From Symbiodinium natans (taxonomy: Eukaryota; Sar; Dinophyceae; Suessiales; Symbiodiniaceae), in contig CAJNDS010002435.1 of NCBI GenBank assembly GCA_905221605.1, positions 779,277 to 843,276 on the forward strand: a DNA stretch of 64,000 nt, written 5' to 3'. Position numbers and translations under genes: made by a program. Numbering within the stretch: position 1 is the first letter of the stretch; each line of letters starts with the position of its first letter. Below the pieces are notes generated by a model. That model did not search any database. It saw only the letters and a list, made by a program, of their open reading frames with translations, and was not told the DNA's origin. Shown in pieces: positions 47,313 through 58,200 of the stretch.

Positions 47313-47885
47313 GTCCAACAGTTTGAAAACGCCATATCCTGCAGGACTACTTTGGAGCACTTTGCCTGCAACTTGAGCCAGCGGATGGTGTGAACTCCCT
47401 TCTGTCGGAGCACAATGCGGCCACCAACAGCATCAATGCAAGTCCCCGCAACCAGAACATGCGACCACACAGAAAGTTTCTATCTCGTGCGTTTAGAAAC
47501 ATGCCTCGACTCAGGCTCTGCAGTCATCTTGGCGCGTCATGTGGCTCGTCAAGGCCCGCGTTGCTTCGGCATGTTGATGAGGAGGAGGAGGAGGAGGAGG
47601 GCAAGCCGGTGCTGGTAGTCTGGTGGTCTAACCGGAATTGGTACTCGCTAAAGAGTTATAAGGCTACAAATGCTACAAGACTAACAAACGACGGTCAGTG
47701 CGTATCCAGTCAGCTCCGAAGCTTTCCGCGGCATGGAGCCCAGGCTTTCCCACGCCTCGGCGTGGGTCCTTGCGAGTGTCCCTACCTTAATCAATCGTGA
47801 CAAGCATTGACGCCCTTAAATCCGTAGTGGCTTGTCGAGCAGACGTGCCCTTTTTCACCGTGAGCTCAACGTGTTTCCTTTATGC

Positions 47886-47958
47886 TCGCTCTCTATCTCT
47901 CTATTCTCCCTTTCTCTCTCTCTCTCTCTCTCTCTCTCGCTCTCTCTCGCTCTCTCTG
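47886..47958. repeat. (TC)n tract
   Basis: A second long TC run about 600 bp after the previous one. No exon is anchored to it. Confidence 0.8.
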
Positions 47959-48444
47959 TCAGCCTCCGAGCCTCCGAGGCTGGAGTTGGGTTGCGGCGCC
48001 TCCGCTTTGCCTTCGCTCGTGAGCTCCTGCCTGCCAGGCTCCTACGTAGGTCCTTGGGGTGTTTAGGATACTCTTCAAACACAGTCCTTAGGCTAGGGGC
48101 CTGTTTCGAAGGGGTTAAAGGGCCGGACCCTCATACTTCGATCATAGAGACTTCACGAAGCCTAGACGAGTTCGACTTGTGAGCGTTGGACTTTGCCTTG
48201 GCAGTTGCTCAGCCAGTTGCAAGGTTGGATCCCTGCCGCTATCCCTGCCCATGACCCGCAAAAGGTTCGCAACTTGATATGTGTGGAGGCACAGAAGTGG
48301 TGGCCACGGACTTGCCCGAGGTGGGCCTAGCCTTTTGAGAGAACAGCGGGCTTGCTTTGTAGAGATTCTGCCAGGGACAGGAAGACAGAAGCTTCAGGGG
48401 TGGGGAAGCAGGGGGGGGGGGGGGTTCGTTCAAGAGGGTCGGGC

Positions 48445-48600
48445 GACAGGTTCCGATGAAAGGATAGTTGGGTCGAGCTGGCACCCCAAAGATGTTCATG
48501 AGCAGGTTGTCGAACTGGCGACGGAGAACCGGAAGCAAAACCATCGGGTGCTGACCGAGTCAGGCTGCAAACATGTCCTGCAATGGATTCCTCATTGGAC
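48445..48600 (+). CDS. Possible exon, unidentified
   Basis: The frame reads SSWHPKDVHEQVVELATENR then KQNHRVLTESG. The helical segment is plausible, but the - strand frame over the same bases is also open. A run of 12 G lies just upstream (48413-48424). Confidence 0.22.
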
Positions 48601-48807
48601 GTAACCATTCACATACCGTGTAGATATGTTTCTTTGTTTTCCCTGGCCCCTAGATGCCCCTAGGCGCGTCTGACGTGCTCTTCCTCAGCCACGACTACAG
48701 CCAGGCATCGTCGAGCCAAACAGCTGCGCACATGAAGCTAGGTTGAGCAAGTTTTGGTGGGGTGGGCAAAGAAAGGGTAGGTCAAGGACGATGAAATTAT
48801 AAGAGAC

Positions 48808-48945
48808 ATGCCGGACTACTTCTCCGTCCTTCGCCTGCTTTCCAGGGCGCGTCTGTGGAAGGGGCGCCTTTTGATGCACTACTCCTGGCAGACCTCCTGT
48901 ACGACGGAGCGCTTCAGGTCCATTGGCGGGGGGGGGAGGGGATGC
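48808..48945 (+). CDS. Weak exon candidates (J-domain-like start, LADLLYD segment)
   Basis: ATG 48808 reads MPDYFSVLRLLSR, reminiscent of a J-domain start, but no HPD exon follows within 2 kb. In another frame after TTTCCAG (48845) the sequence reads GASVEGAPFDALLLADLLYD, similar in shape to the motif around the catalytic Asp of some class I methyltransferases. Neither can be confirmed, and only one can be real. Confidence 0.2.
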
Positions 48946-49920
48946 TGCTTGTAGCGATGCATCTTAGGCAGGTTGAATTTCGAGGCGCGTTTGAACGATT
49001 TGGACTGGTGAGCCTTGCAGCATTCGGCCGAAGCACAGAACACATGAAAGCTGTGCGTAGCCTAGACCCAGAACAGCCACGTTGGCCGAACAACTTTGGC
49101 AGGAGGCTTTGGTCTCCAGTGTGGTTGCTTGCGTGGAGTGCTGAGCAGTTTCAACCTGAACTCACAAAGGAGCCAAGTGAGCTGTCACAGTCTTTTGTTC
49201 CTTGTTCTGGATGGACAAGAAAGCTTGCACAGAACCGGCACCCACAAGGATTTGTAGGCTTGTAGGTCTCAACACCTTCATTGAGAAGAGCCTGTACATG
49301 TGGAGGGGTGCTACAGCCCAGGTGCAGCCGGACGGCGGTGTTGCTGTCATAGCATACAAGGCAGCTTGCTCAACCCTAACCTAACAGTGTAAGAGGGCTT
49401 GGCCCATGTCGCATTTGGTATTCCTTCTATAGGCATCGGCATGGGTCCAGGAGCCCTCTTGTTTGTTGAGGCTAGTCGTAGTTATCAAGGGGTCGACTTC
49501 AACCCACAGAATCCCCCTCAACCCTGCAGTGTAGATGTTGCTAGTAGCAACTAGTACCAGGCATGTGCCTGGGATTGTCTTGTGCGAATAGGGAAATCCT
49601 AAATCGGAAGCTTTCCTTCGCGCACTTGTTTGTTCCTTGACCATCGAGACTTTCCCGAGCCATTGAATGCGTGCCGTGCTTGCTGTGACACTCGTACAGC
49701 ATCTAAGCATGGAGCACCTAGCACTTGCAGTCTGCGGTCCGAGTGCAGGAGCGAGATCCGGACCTGGAGCAGGGCAACTCAGTTTTAAGAAACACAACCG
49801 AGAGTCGGTTTTGCTTTATGTGCCATAAAATGTTGCACCCGGCTTAGTAGGGTAGTAGGGCGCCCGCAAATTCATCCTCAACTGGTTAGTTGAGGGGTGG
49901 GGGCAGTAGAGAGGTCCTCC

Positions 49921-50034
49921 GAGAACTTGAGGTCAGCATTCTTCGATCGCCTATGCCGCCATGGCGTGACATGGCTTTCAGGGAAGCTGAGGGAGGATGT
50001 GCACCTGTTCGCCGGACTCAGAAACGCCCTGTGA
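49921..50034 (+). CDS. Stop-ended exon candidate
   Basis: The frame reads ENLRSAFFDRLCRHGVTW then LSGKLREDVHLFAGLRNAL and stops at TGA 50032. Residue mix and periodicity suit a helical domain. No family is recognised. Confidence 0.27.
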   Translation, partial: ENLRSAFFDRLCRHGVTWLSGKLREDVHLFAGLRNAL

Positions 50035-50935
50035 ATTCGCACGCGCGTCACACAGTCAAACACACGCACAAACACACAACACATTGGGACCAACAGGATG
50101 ACAAGTGCTTGTGGGATGCTGCTGTGCAAAGTGCGCAGCGCCACCGAGGATATCTGTCACCGGCTAGCAAAACACAGTGTTACCACAGCCGCATAACACC
50201 GCCATCATTGGCAGGTGTATGCAGGTGTGTTTGCGCGAACCTGATTTTCCAACAAAACATAAGGTGTACGGCGTGCGCCACTGCTGTGTTCCAAGTTTCG
50301 TTCCTGTGCCAAGGCCGAAAGCCCTGTAGACGTGGAGCTGTGCGTACAGCTCACACAGGAGAGACTGCTGCGACCCCAAAAGCAACCTCGGCCAATTGCG
50401 GCTGACCCACAAACATGAAAACACACTGTGCGAGGTGTCCACTCTTGCAGGGCACACATGGCCAGAACAAGGCAACGTGATGGAATCATGATCCGTTTAG
50501 CCTGACACAATTGCAATTACACCTCAAGCGCGCAGCAAGTAAAAATGGATGAGCATGCAAGTGCTTCCAGAGGCAGCTCCGAAATGCACAATGCGTTTGG
50601 ACTGGTTGTAGTGCTTCGGCAGGACTTGGACGCATCGGGCCTTCGGCTGAAAGAGGCTTGCAACTGAGCAGTTTGCCACACCGGTGGACTCTTGAGCAGC
50701 AGCACCCCTGTGGCACATCGCTGTTAGAGAGAGGGAAGTAAGACGCCGAAGGCCACCGCACAGCCCAAGCATCAAGACGCAGACCCCTCTTAGCTTGCTG
50801 AGTCTCGCTGTCGTGGTGACAACGCTGCGCAGGTCCGGTTCCGTCCGCCGGGGCAGGCACATGACATTGTTGTTCAATGCGTCTTCTGCTCTAGTGGAAT
50901 GGGAACTCAGCGCAGGAAACCTCCTGTCTCCACTT

Positions 50936-51013
50936 GCAGCATCTGAAAGTCTTAAAGCCTCGCCCGCGGTTTCGAAGGTGGCCGCCAAGCTTGACGAGGG
51001 CCTCTACCTCTGA
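50936..51013 (+). CDS. Stop-ended exon candidate
   Basis: After CCACTTGCAG the frame reads ASESLKASPAVSKVAAKL then DEGLYL and stops at 51011. An Ala/Ser/Lys helix and a good acceptor make it a plausible last exon of a gene lying in 50.5-51.0 kb whose other exons I could not assign. Confidence 0.33.
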   Translation, partial: AASESLKASPAVSKVAAKLDEGLYL

Positions 51014-52147
51014 AGGTGGCAGCGGAGATCAAAAGCAGTATAGTTCACAGAGAGTCAGCCCCATGAAGTGCGTGGCAAGTGTGGTGGCAGTGCCCCACGA
51101 CTGATCAAGCCCGTAGATGCAACGTGCGTGTCGACTTGACGCGCGAATTGCCTAAGTTAATGGAGGGGGGGGGGCTAAAATGTCCCCAAGAAAGAGGGGG
51201 CTCGGTGGGTCTGGGAGCTGCTCGTGCCGTCGAGATTCAGTTTGAAATTCATTATCGGATGACCCGAAAAACTTAACGCAAGTCCGGGGAACTACACCTG
51301 CTTGATGCTGTCAAGTATTTACTTTAAAAGAAGAACAAAACTCCAGCGGACTCACTTTTCAGCATTCAAGACTTGGGTCTGTTCGAGTACGTCACTAGCA
51401 TCAAGGTGGATCGCTAGTGCTGCTTTGGGCTTGGTTTTTTGGGCTACGTATCAGGATTCTTTCAGCACTTGGCAGCGTTGGGCACTTTAGCCTGCTGGAG
51501 GCACGGGCGAAAATCTTTGGTCTCGGATGTCGGGTTCGGGGCGCATGAGTAGTCCGAAAGCCTGGAAATCAGATAGTGTGTCAATTCCACTCCGCTCTGA
51601 AGATAGCCAGCCTCGATGCAGTCTCGCCCTTAAGCTTTGCAACGCCTCGAAACCCCCCACACTGAGAAATGCTCCATTTGCTGCACGTGCCCATTGCCGG
51701 CCCCGTGGCTTGGGCTTCCAGCCGGGGCAATTCGACGGCGCGCGGCCGTTCGGCCCTCTCAGGTGCCTTCGGGGCTGTGTTGAGGTCAGAAGGCTTCTTC
51801 AGATTCAGGGGAGACAGTTTTTGAAGCAGCAATTGAAGTAAGGCTTGCAGGTTTTGTATACGAGTTGTATACGCGAGGCATCGGAGCTTCAGGCTCCATG
51901 GGGCTCTCTTCGTCAGGTTTCTTATGGATCGGCGTTGTGACTCTGGAGGGCAAAGCATGCCACTACTTGAGAGATGGGGCAGACTTGAGAAGCCCGAAGG
52001 CCATGGTAGGCTTTGAAGGCGAGCTTTGAAAACCCAGGAAAGTGATATCGCAAAGCTTGCTATGTGATCATCGCGGTTGGTCAGTAAGATCACAGCTTTG
52101 ACGAAACCACAGAAGTTCCAGGATGTGTGCCTGCATCCCAGGGTCAG
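51014..52147. other. Region upstream of TRM112
   Basis: A + strand segment at 51195-51265 (VGLGAARAVEIQFEIHYR) is weakly protein-like. The long - strand frame at 51581-52213 has no motif. No promoter element can be named. Confidence 0.3.
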
Positions 52148-53788
52148 ATGAGGCTGCTGACACATAATCTGCTCCAATGCCTCGCGGTCTTGTTTAAGCT
52201 TCTGCTCATGCATGTTATTTGTTTGTTAAGTCGGTCGCATTGTCCAGCACAGCCCTCTTGACCCAGCCTCTGCCAGGCAACAAGAAGGGCGTACAGAAGG
52301 GCTACCCGCTCATCATCCAAGCGGCAGCCATGAAATATGAGGTTTGGATCATCCCTGCGTTCCCACACTGCCCATTCGCCAGCAGACTGCCAGGAGAGCC
52401 CCTTCGACAAAGACTTCGTCAGCGCCATGATTCCAAAGCTCGAATATGATGCTTTGTTGAAGGCGCACGCCAAGCTTGCATTCCAGAGCAGGACGAGATG
52501 GCTGGGCTCAATGCGCTGCAAAATACTGCAACTGCTCCTGGCATTTAAGCTCCTGTGCATCGCAGGCCTTAGCCGAAGTCCGGGTATGCCCCAACATCGC
52601 AGGAAGTGAGGCGACCCGGCCTCAGCTGAAGAGGCCGTTAAAGTCGTTGCACGCCCGCGTGCCATTTGAAATTTGCATGGCGGTATCCTTTCATTTTGCC
52701 GAGCTTCGCTGTAGACAAGTCGCAGGGATGTGATCCCGATGATCCCCCATGGCCCAAGGCTTCCAGCCTTCCCCGAGCTGCCGGCATCAGTGCCAGCGGA
52801 TCATGCATCCTGGCGCATTGCGGTGGAGGGTAATCGCTGTAGGATCAATTAGGGCCTTCGGCAGCCTGCTGGCGGATTGGCTGCCTCTTCCCTCGTCGCC
52901 TCTACGAAAAAGTATCAAAGAATCGTTTTTTTTTTTTCATGGAGGGCCAAGAGCCGGGGTGCAGTAGTCGCATGCATGAAATGCAGAGACGTCCTGAGAA
53001 GAGTGTCGCTCGGAGAAGCACTTCCTATCCGGCCTGCCAGCATCTTCGAGTTTGTAGGCTTGGATCCTATTTGTCCTGTTTTTTTGTTGTGGCTTCCAGT
53101 GCGTGCATCTCTGCCCAGGAGCAGAATGAAGATTTCCTGAGAAGGCTTCACGCCTCTGGCTCAGAGAGGGCCCCCTGAAGGCTTTTCGAGGATCATCCCC
53201 TTTCAAGTGTTTTCAAGTCTTCTTCCATGTCTCACACCTGTTGTCTAAGCCTGAGTAGCCTGAGTCTACTTGTCCCCACTTTGGAAACCTGCTGATGAGG
53301 TGGTCCTCTTTGACTTGCACCTGATAGAAGGGAAGCTTGTTTGCTGGGGCCTCAGCTCTGCTGCTGAAACTCGTGCGCTGGAAAGTCTCAATTGCAGCGG
53401 CTTACTGCGGGCTTCAACAAACCCCCTGCGAAGTCGTTGTGACATTGGTGACGGTCCTTCAAGTCGCGGCAGCAGCATATGTTCCCTTCGGAAACCTTTG
53501 ACGAGAAGCCCTGGGAGTTGCAAGGCCCTGAATCTGGCAGAGAGTTCCCAGTTAACGCACGGGAGCCCAATTTGACTATGCTTGGCTACACTTGGGGGGA
53601 AAAGGAGGGGCTTCAGAGGCTGCTTCCTGTGTTTGGAGTCTTGCCGCGTGCTTTGTTGTGGCTTTGGTTGTGGGCTCTGTGTTTGGCCAGAGTGTGGAAG
53701 AGCCCTTTAAGAAGCGTCAGGGTCTCCCATCCCCGGAACTTCCCAGGACAGCATCCCGAACATGCTACTGAATGATGACGAGGTGTAG
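52148..53788 (+). CDS. TRM112: TRM112-like methyltransferase activator subunit
   Basis: TRM112 is a small zinc-binding partner that stabilises and activates several class I methyltransferases acting on tRNA, rRNA and the translation release factor eRF1. Exons: 52148-52178 (MRLLTHNLLQ), 52277-52341 (CNKKGVQKGYPLIIQA), 52394-52480 (ESPFDKDFVSAMIPKLEYDA; LLKAHAKL), a small exon near 52566 (ALAE), about 52767-52804 (FPELPASVPADH), 53119-53151 (EQNEDFLRRLH), 53300-53342 (VVLFDLHLIEGKLV), 53525-53556 (CPESGREFPVN) and 53747-53788 (DSIPNMLLNDDEV, stop). Order, spacing and total length (about 125 residues) match the family from its N-terminal LLTHN to the C-terminal CPESGR-x-FP...IPNMLL. The four-Cys zinc site of some fungal members is not complete, as in animals. 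Donors: GC in at least six introns, GT in one. Only the 52.48-52.77 kb joins are unsettled. Confidence 0.9.
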
Positions 53789-55490
53789 CTTGCACTCAGG
53801 GTACGTTGGCGGCCCGGTCGCAGGAAACGGAAAAGCGGAGAAAAATGAGTTGCCGAGGCTAGTGGACTCTCGTTTCAGCATTCCGTCTCTCTGAGTATAT
53901 GCCGGCCTTGAAATCTGAAGAAGTCTTTCCCTCGAAGCCTCTCCATTTGACCAGCACCCTCTTGCTCGTCCCAGCTGGCTCAAAGTGGCAGTTTCAGCCG
54001 GCGCTTCGTTCCGATAACCGGCGCTCGAAGACAGGGCGCCACCCGGGAAACTCTCTATAGATCTCGGGCCATGAGCAATCTTGTAATATTTTGTAAGGAA
54101 AGTCTCAGATGTGGTGGGCTTCACCTTTTCGGAAGTCATGTGAAAAGCTATTTAGTCGACTTGTGCTGACCACGGATCAAGCAGAGTTTCGCAGGGTGAG
54201 GCCAGCAGATGTCGTTGTGAAGGTGAGCTCTTAGCGCTGGAACCGGCCGTCAGGCCTTCCTCCGCAGCCCACCCAGCGACGTCGCTCAGCGAACCCTCTG
54301 CAAAGTGCCGAGGCTCCACACGTGCAGTAAGAAGTAATCCCTGACCCGTCACTCCGAAGATGTCGATCTGTTTTCGTTGAACGCGGAAGCTGGCAAGGTT
54401 CTTAAAGGCCCCCTTCTCCCTACACCATGATCTATGTGGGTATTTCCCAAATAGGGGTGCCCCTGTTATACCCCAAATAGAAAAGAAACCCCTTTCAGGG
54501 ACCCCCGAAAAGGTACCCCCTACTTTCCGAAACCCCCATATCCGTCGCAGCGGACCCACCTAGGACGGCTATTACAGCATGGTTAGCCAATTCTGTCCGG
54601 GCCACCTGCTTGAGGGGTTCGCTGACAGTTTCCACCTAGACATCCTGATCGGGTGTTGAGTGGGTGGAGTGTACATTTACTACGCAGTACTGGCTTTGAG
54701 TCCAAGACCGTCGCTGGCAAACCGACGTGAGCATCGCGTTAGACATGGTATGCTTGGCACCCCGTGGCCCATACAGGTCTTGGACGGCAAAACCAGAGCT
54801 TGCTTTGACACCGATCAGCGGGTATTCTCTGGACCCCTCTGTTAAAATGCAGATTGCTACAAGTATTCGCCTATACAGTCAGCTAGCCCCCTTTCAAGTC
54901 TAATGTGTTTCTCGCGGGATCCTGAGACTACCTGGATCTGGTTGTAGCTGTATAGCACTTGCTGCCGGGGCTGTCTGTTGCCGCCGAGGCCGGGAACTTG
55001 GTTTTTGATCGGGAAAATGGAAAGTTGTCTTGGGGTAGGGATTCGCACTGCCTGAACCTCACAAGGCTTGCGTAGGCAACAACCCTTTAAGTTGATGTAG
55101 CTTCTTAGATGCACGTAAACCGTGCTCCAGGAGGGAAGGAGATGAAATATGAGGCAGGGTTTACATTGATGTTCGTTCTCGACACGTACACACATATATA
55201 TAGAGAAATATTTCGTCATTTAATATTCGTAAGCGTATATACTGGGTGGTGTGTGCGAAGCTGCCATAGTAGCAACGAAGCTGCCTTATACACGAGGGAA
55301 CATCGCCCGAACTCACGTGAGCTTGCCATATTCCGCCCCAAGCCATTCTGCAACCAAGAGCTTTCCTGCTGAAGCCCTTGCATATTCTACAAATCCTGCC
55401 CGAAAGGACGCCGCCTAGTTTGAAGTGGTCGATCTTCAATGCGCCGACAAAGGACCAGTATTCGCGGCTGAAGGTGTAGGCCATTGGATC
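53789..55490. other. Intergenic stretch after TRM112
   Basis: The 124-codon - strand frame at 53765-54139 overlaps the TRM112 stop and has no motif. A block of regularly spaced C4-C5 runs lies at 54422-54545. No gene is supported. Confidence 0.35.
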
Positions 55491-56422
55491 TTTCCTGGTG
55501 ACCATTAAGATCGAGACTGATCCAGATCGAGAACTGCAGGGTATGGTAGGACATGTCTTGACATTCAGGTTAGAACTGGATGAATCATTGCTTAGATGGT
55601 TTGCTTGGCTCTGCTTCAAGCATCTGAAAGCATTCCACAGCTGTGACCACAACGGCAGAATCAGTTCAACCCAAGCAGCAATCCAGGACATCTTCCACAT
55701 CCGACGGCAAGACTAAATCGCAAGCATCAGCCGTGGCCGTTGCAGAGGACCGTGCTGCATTCGCTTTCATCCGATTTCACCATGAGCAGGTTCAGGGCGC
55801 CGAGATCTTGGGGAAGTCGGCCAACGTGCCATATGGCGAGCATGGCAAAGACGAGGGTACACGGTACCGTGACAGGATCGGCGCACGGCGCACGCGCCGC
55901 GCGCGCAGGGGCCGCGCACGCCCCGCGGACCATCAGTTTTCTCGAGCCTGCCCGAATGTTAGACGAAAATCGCCCTGTCATTGCTTTTGGATCTCTGGGC
56001 TCGCGAAATGCGAAGCTGCCGATTTTGGTCTTCTGAGCTCACATGGCTCTTTTACCGTTTGGGGTCTACGCTGGCAGAATTTGGTGCCCCAGCAGATGCG
56101 TGTGTTAGCAAGTGCCAGGCAACCGGCAAATTAAGAATCTCGTTTGTGGGAAACAATCTGAAAGTATTCGGCAGTATTCGAGTTCTTCAGAGGCCCTGGG
56201 AGTCCTGTGCAGGAAGTGGAGCCGGACCTGGACGACAAGGTGTTGACTTCCGTTTGAGCGTTGCACTTGCACTTGAGGTGTCTAAAGGCATCGAATCGAT
56301 GGGCGGTTGAGCTCATGAGCAGATTTTGATAGGTGTCGTTCAATGAGATCTTGGAGAAAATCTCCGAGGCTGCCAACGCACAAGGGGTCCTGGCATCTAT
56401 CAGAGAGAGCGAGCTCTCATGA
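55491..56422 (+). CDS. Unidentified gene with a secure terminal exon
   Basis: The last exon (56335-56422, after TTTTGATAG) reads VSFNEILEKISEAANAQG then VLASIRESELS and stops at TGA 56420. Upstream candidates on the same strand: 56198-56237 (VQEVEPDLDDK with a GT donor, joining in phase to the last exon), 56068-56130 (STLAEFGAPADACVSK), 55735-55850 (AVAEDRAAFAFIRFHHEQVQ; GAEILGKSANVPYG) and 55494-55545 (LVTIKIETDPDRELQ). The end of the gene is a convincing acidic helix; the N-terminal exons are tentative. No family is recognised. Confidence 0.45.
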
Positions 56423-57735
56423 AAGGTATAGCCCAGGCGCAAAAATCCAATGCTGTGAGGGAGCTTTCAACGAAAGAATTCATTGTTGTTTCTCCACACA
56501 ACTGCAGGCAAGTCTGTCGTTTCATGAGCTGTCGGGGCCTGCTACGAATGTGAGGCGAACTCACTGCGTGGAGGTGCGGCGCCCAGCCAAGCCATGTGCA
56601 CTGGATTTGCCAAATGCAGAAAGCCAAAACAACAGACGCTACTTGGCACGTGGCAGGAATCCCAGCGGCCAAATCAAATCTTAGCCCCTGTGTACTACAC
56701 TTGTTCGGTGCCTGTTCACTCATGGATATTTCTTCCTGAGGCCAGTACGTGCCAAAGGCCCTAGGCTCAGCTCGATGGATAAATTGACCAGAGGTATGAG
56801 CTGAGATATGCGCAGCCAGGAGAAACCCAGTATGGAGAAAAACGGAGTCCTGGAGTTGCCCCCCGAAAAACGCCTTTCAGGTCCTCGCAGGAGTTCTCCC
56901 CCTGGGCGCCTGGGACACGGACCACACCCAAGCTTACGCGGCGGGGGAGGGCAGGGAGCCTTGACTCAGAGTTCAGGGAGAGGAGATGAGGAGTGCGGAC
57001 TCGAGCGCTTTTAAATTGCAGTTTCGAGCTTTACCCTACAGTTGGCCGAACTTCGGTTACCCTTGCCTCCCTTTCTGAATTGTTTCTCAGTTGGCTCTAT
57101 ACAGTTACCACGATGAGCACTTGCCAAAAACAAAGCTGCGACTCGTTGACCCTGCACTGGCGTTGCTCTGTTTAAGGCTTTATGCGACTCTGCACATGTG
57201 GCGGGGGGTGGTTGCGACCATGATCCTTTTCTGAACATGCCCACAACACTGGACTGTCTCGCGCTTGTGCTGAAAACATACCGCAGAAGAATGTTTGATG
57301 TTTCTGCAGACGCACTGTGACAAGTGTGCATGCAGCTTGCAAACAGGCCCAAAACACTGTTATTTGCAGCGTTTTCGCCGTTACCTACGTGGGACGTGTT
57401 ACATCTGTGTGTTGACCTGGCCATGCGTGCAAACTAGTGCAAGCGTTGCCTGAACTAACCAGGTATGCCTACAGCAGCAAACCCTCTGCAATATAATTAT
57501 GCGCCGAATCCTCTGCGCCTGCCAATGAATTTGATTGGTCGTGATGCAATCTACAAACCTTCTGCAAGTTCAAGATTTACTATTCCAACCCAGATCAGCC
57601 TTGACGTAGGTGAAGATCCTCATTCACACAATCGTCATTTGCAGCTTCCTGCATTGGAATCTTCATTTTCACTGCTGCGCCCATTTTTTCTTTTCCAAGG
57701 CTAAGGACCACTCGACGTGCGACATCTGAGAAAAC
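56423..57735. other. Intergenic/intronic stretch
   Basis: The frame at 57465-57704 (MPTAANPLQYNYAPNPLR) is Pro/Asn-rich and might be a disordered exon, but nothing supports it. No repeat or RNA gene seen. Confidence 0.3.
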
Positions 57736-58200
57736 TGCTGAACATCCGACTTGAGAGCACACTGTCGAGCAGGACAGCGGCGATGACGATGACCAGCAGG
57801 TTCAACACAAGTCGTCGCAGTGGCCTCGAGAACTGCACCACCAAGCCCAAAAGCTGGAAAAAAAAACTTCGAAGCGAATGACCAGAGCAGTTCCGCAGGT
57901 TCTAGTGCTTTGGTTTAAGATCAAGCTGGGCATGAATGACATGCGCTGTTCCAGCGAGAGCTACTTTACTGCACCTTCTGTAGGTACAAAGCTAGAGAAG
58001 CCAAAGAGAAGCGTAAACAAAGCTGCACAGAGTCTCGCGCATCTTCTTTGCAGCTTGTTTGCTGGGAAAGCCTCAGATGTGTGCTCAGATGCAAGGAAGT
58101 AAGAGGTGCCATGTTGAACCCATCAGGTCCGCTGCTTCGGTTGAGGAGGAGCAGGAACCTACCAGCCCTCCGAAATCAATTACGAGGCTCGGGGGCACCA
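57736..58200 (+). CDS. Acidic/basic disordered protein, partial
   Basis: From about 57762 the frame reads TVEQDSGDDDDQQVQHKSS then QWPRELHHQAQKLEKKTSKR and reaches a GT donor at CCGCAG|GTTCTA (57898). In a later frame, 58114-58200 reads HVEPIRSAASVEEEQEPTSP then PKSITRLGGTKPAAR. Acidic runs followed by Lys-rich helices suggest a nuclear or RNA-associated protein, but no domain is visible. Start and end are not found. Confidence 0.4.
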
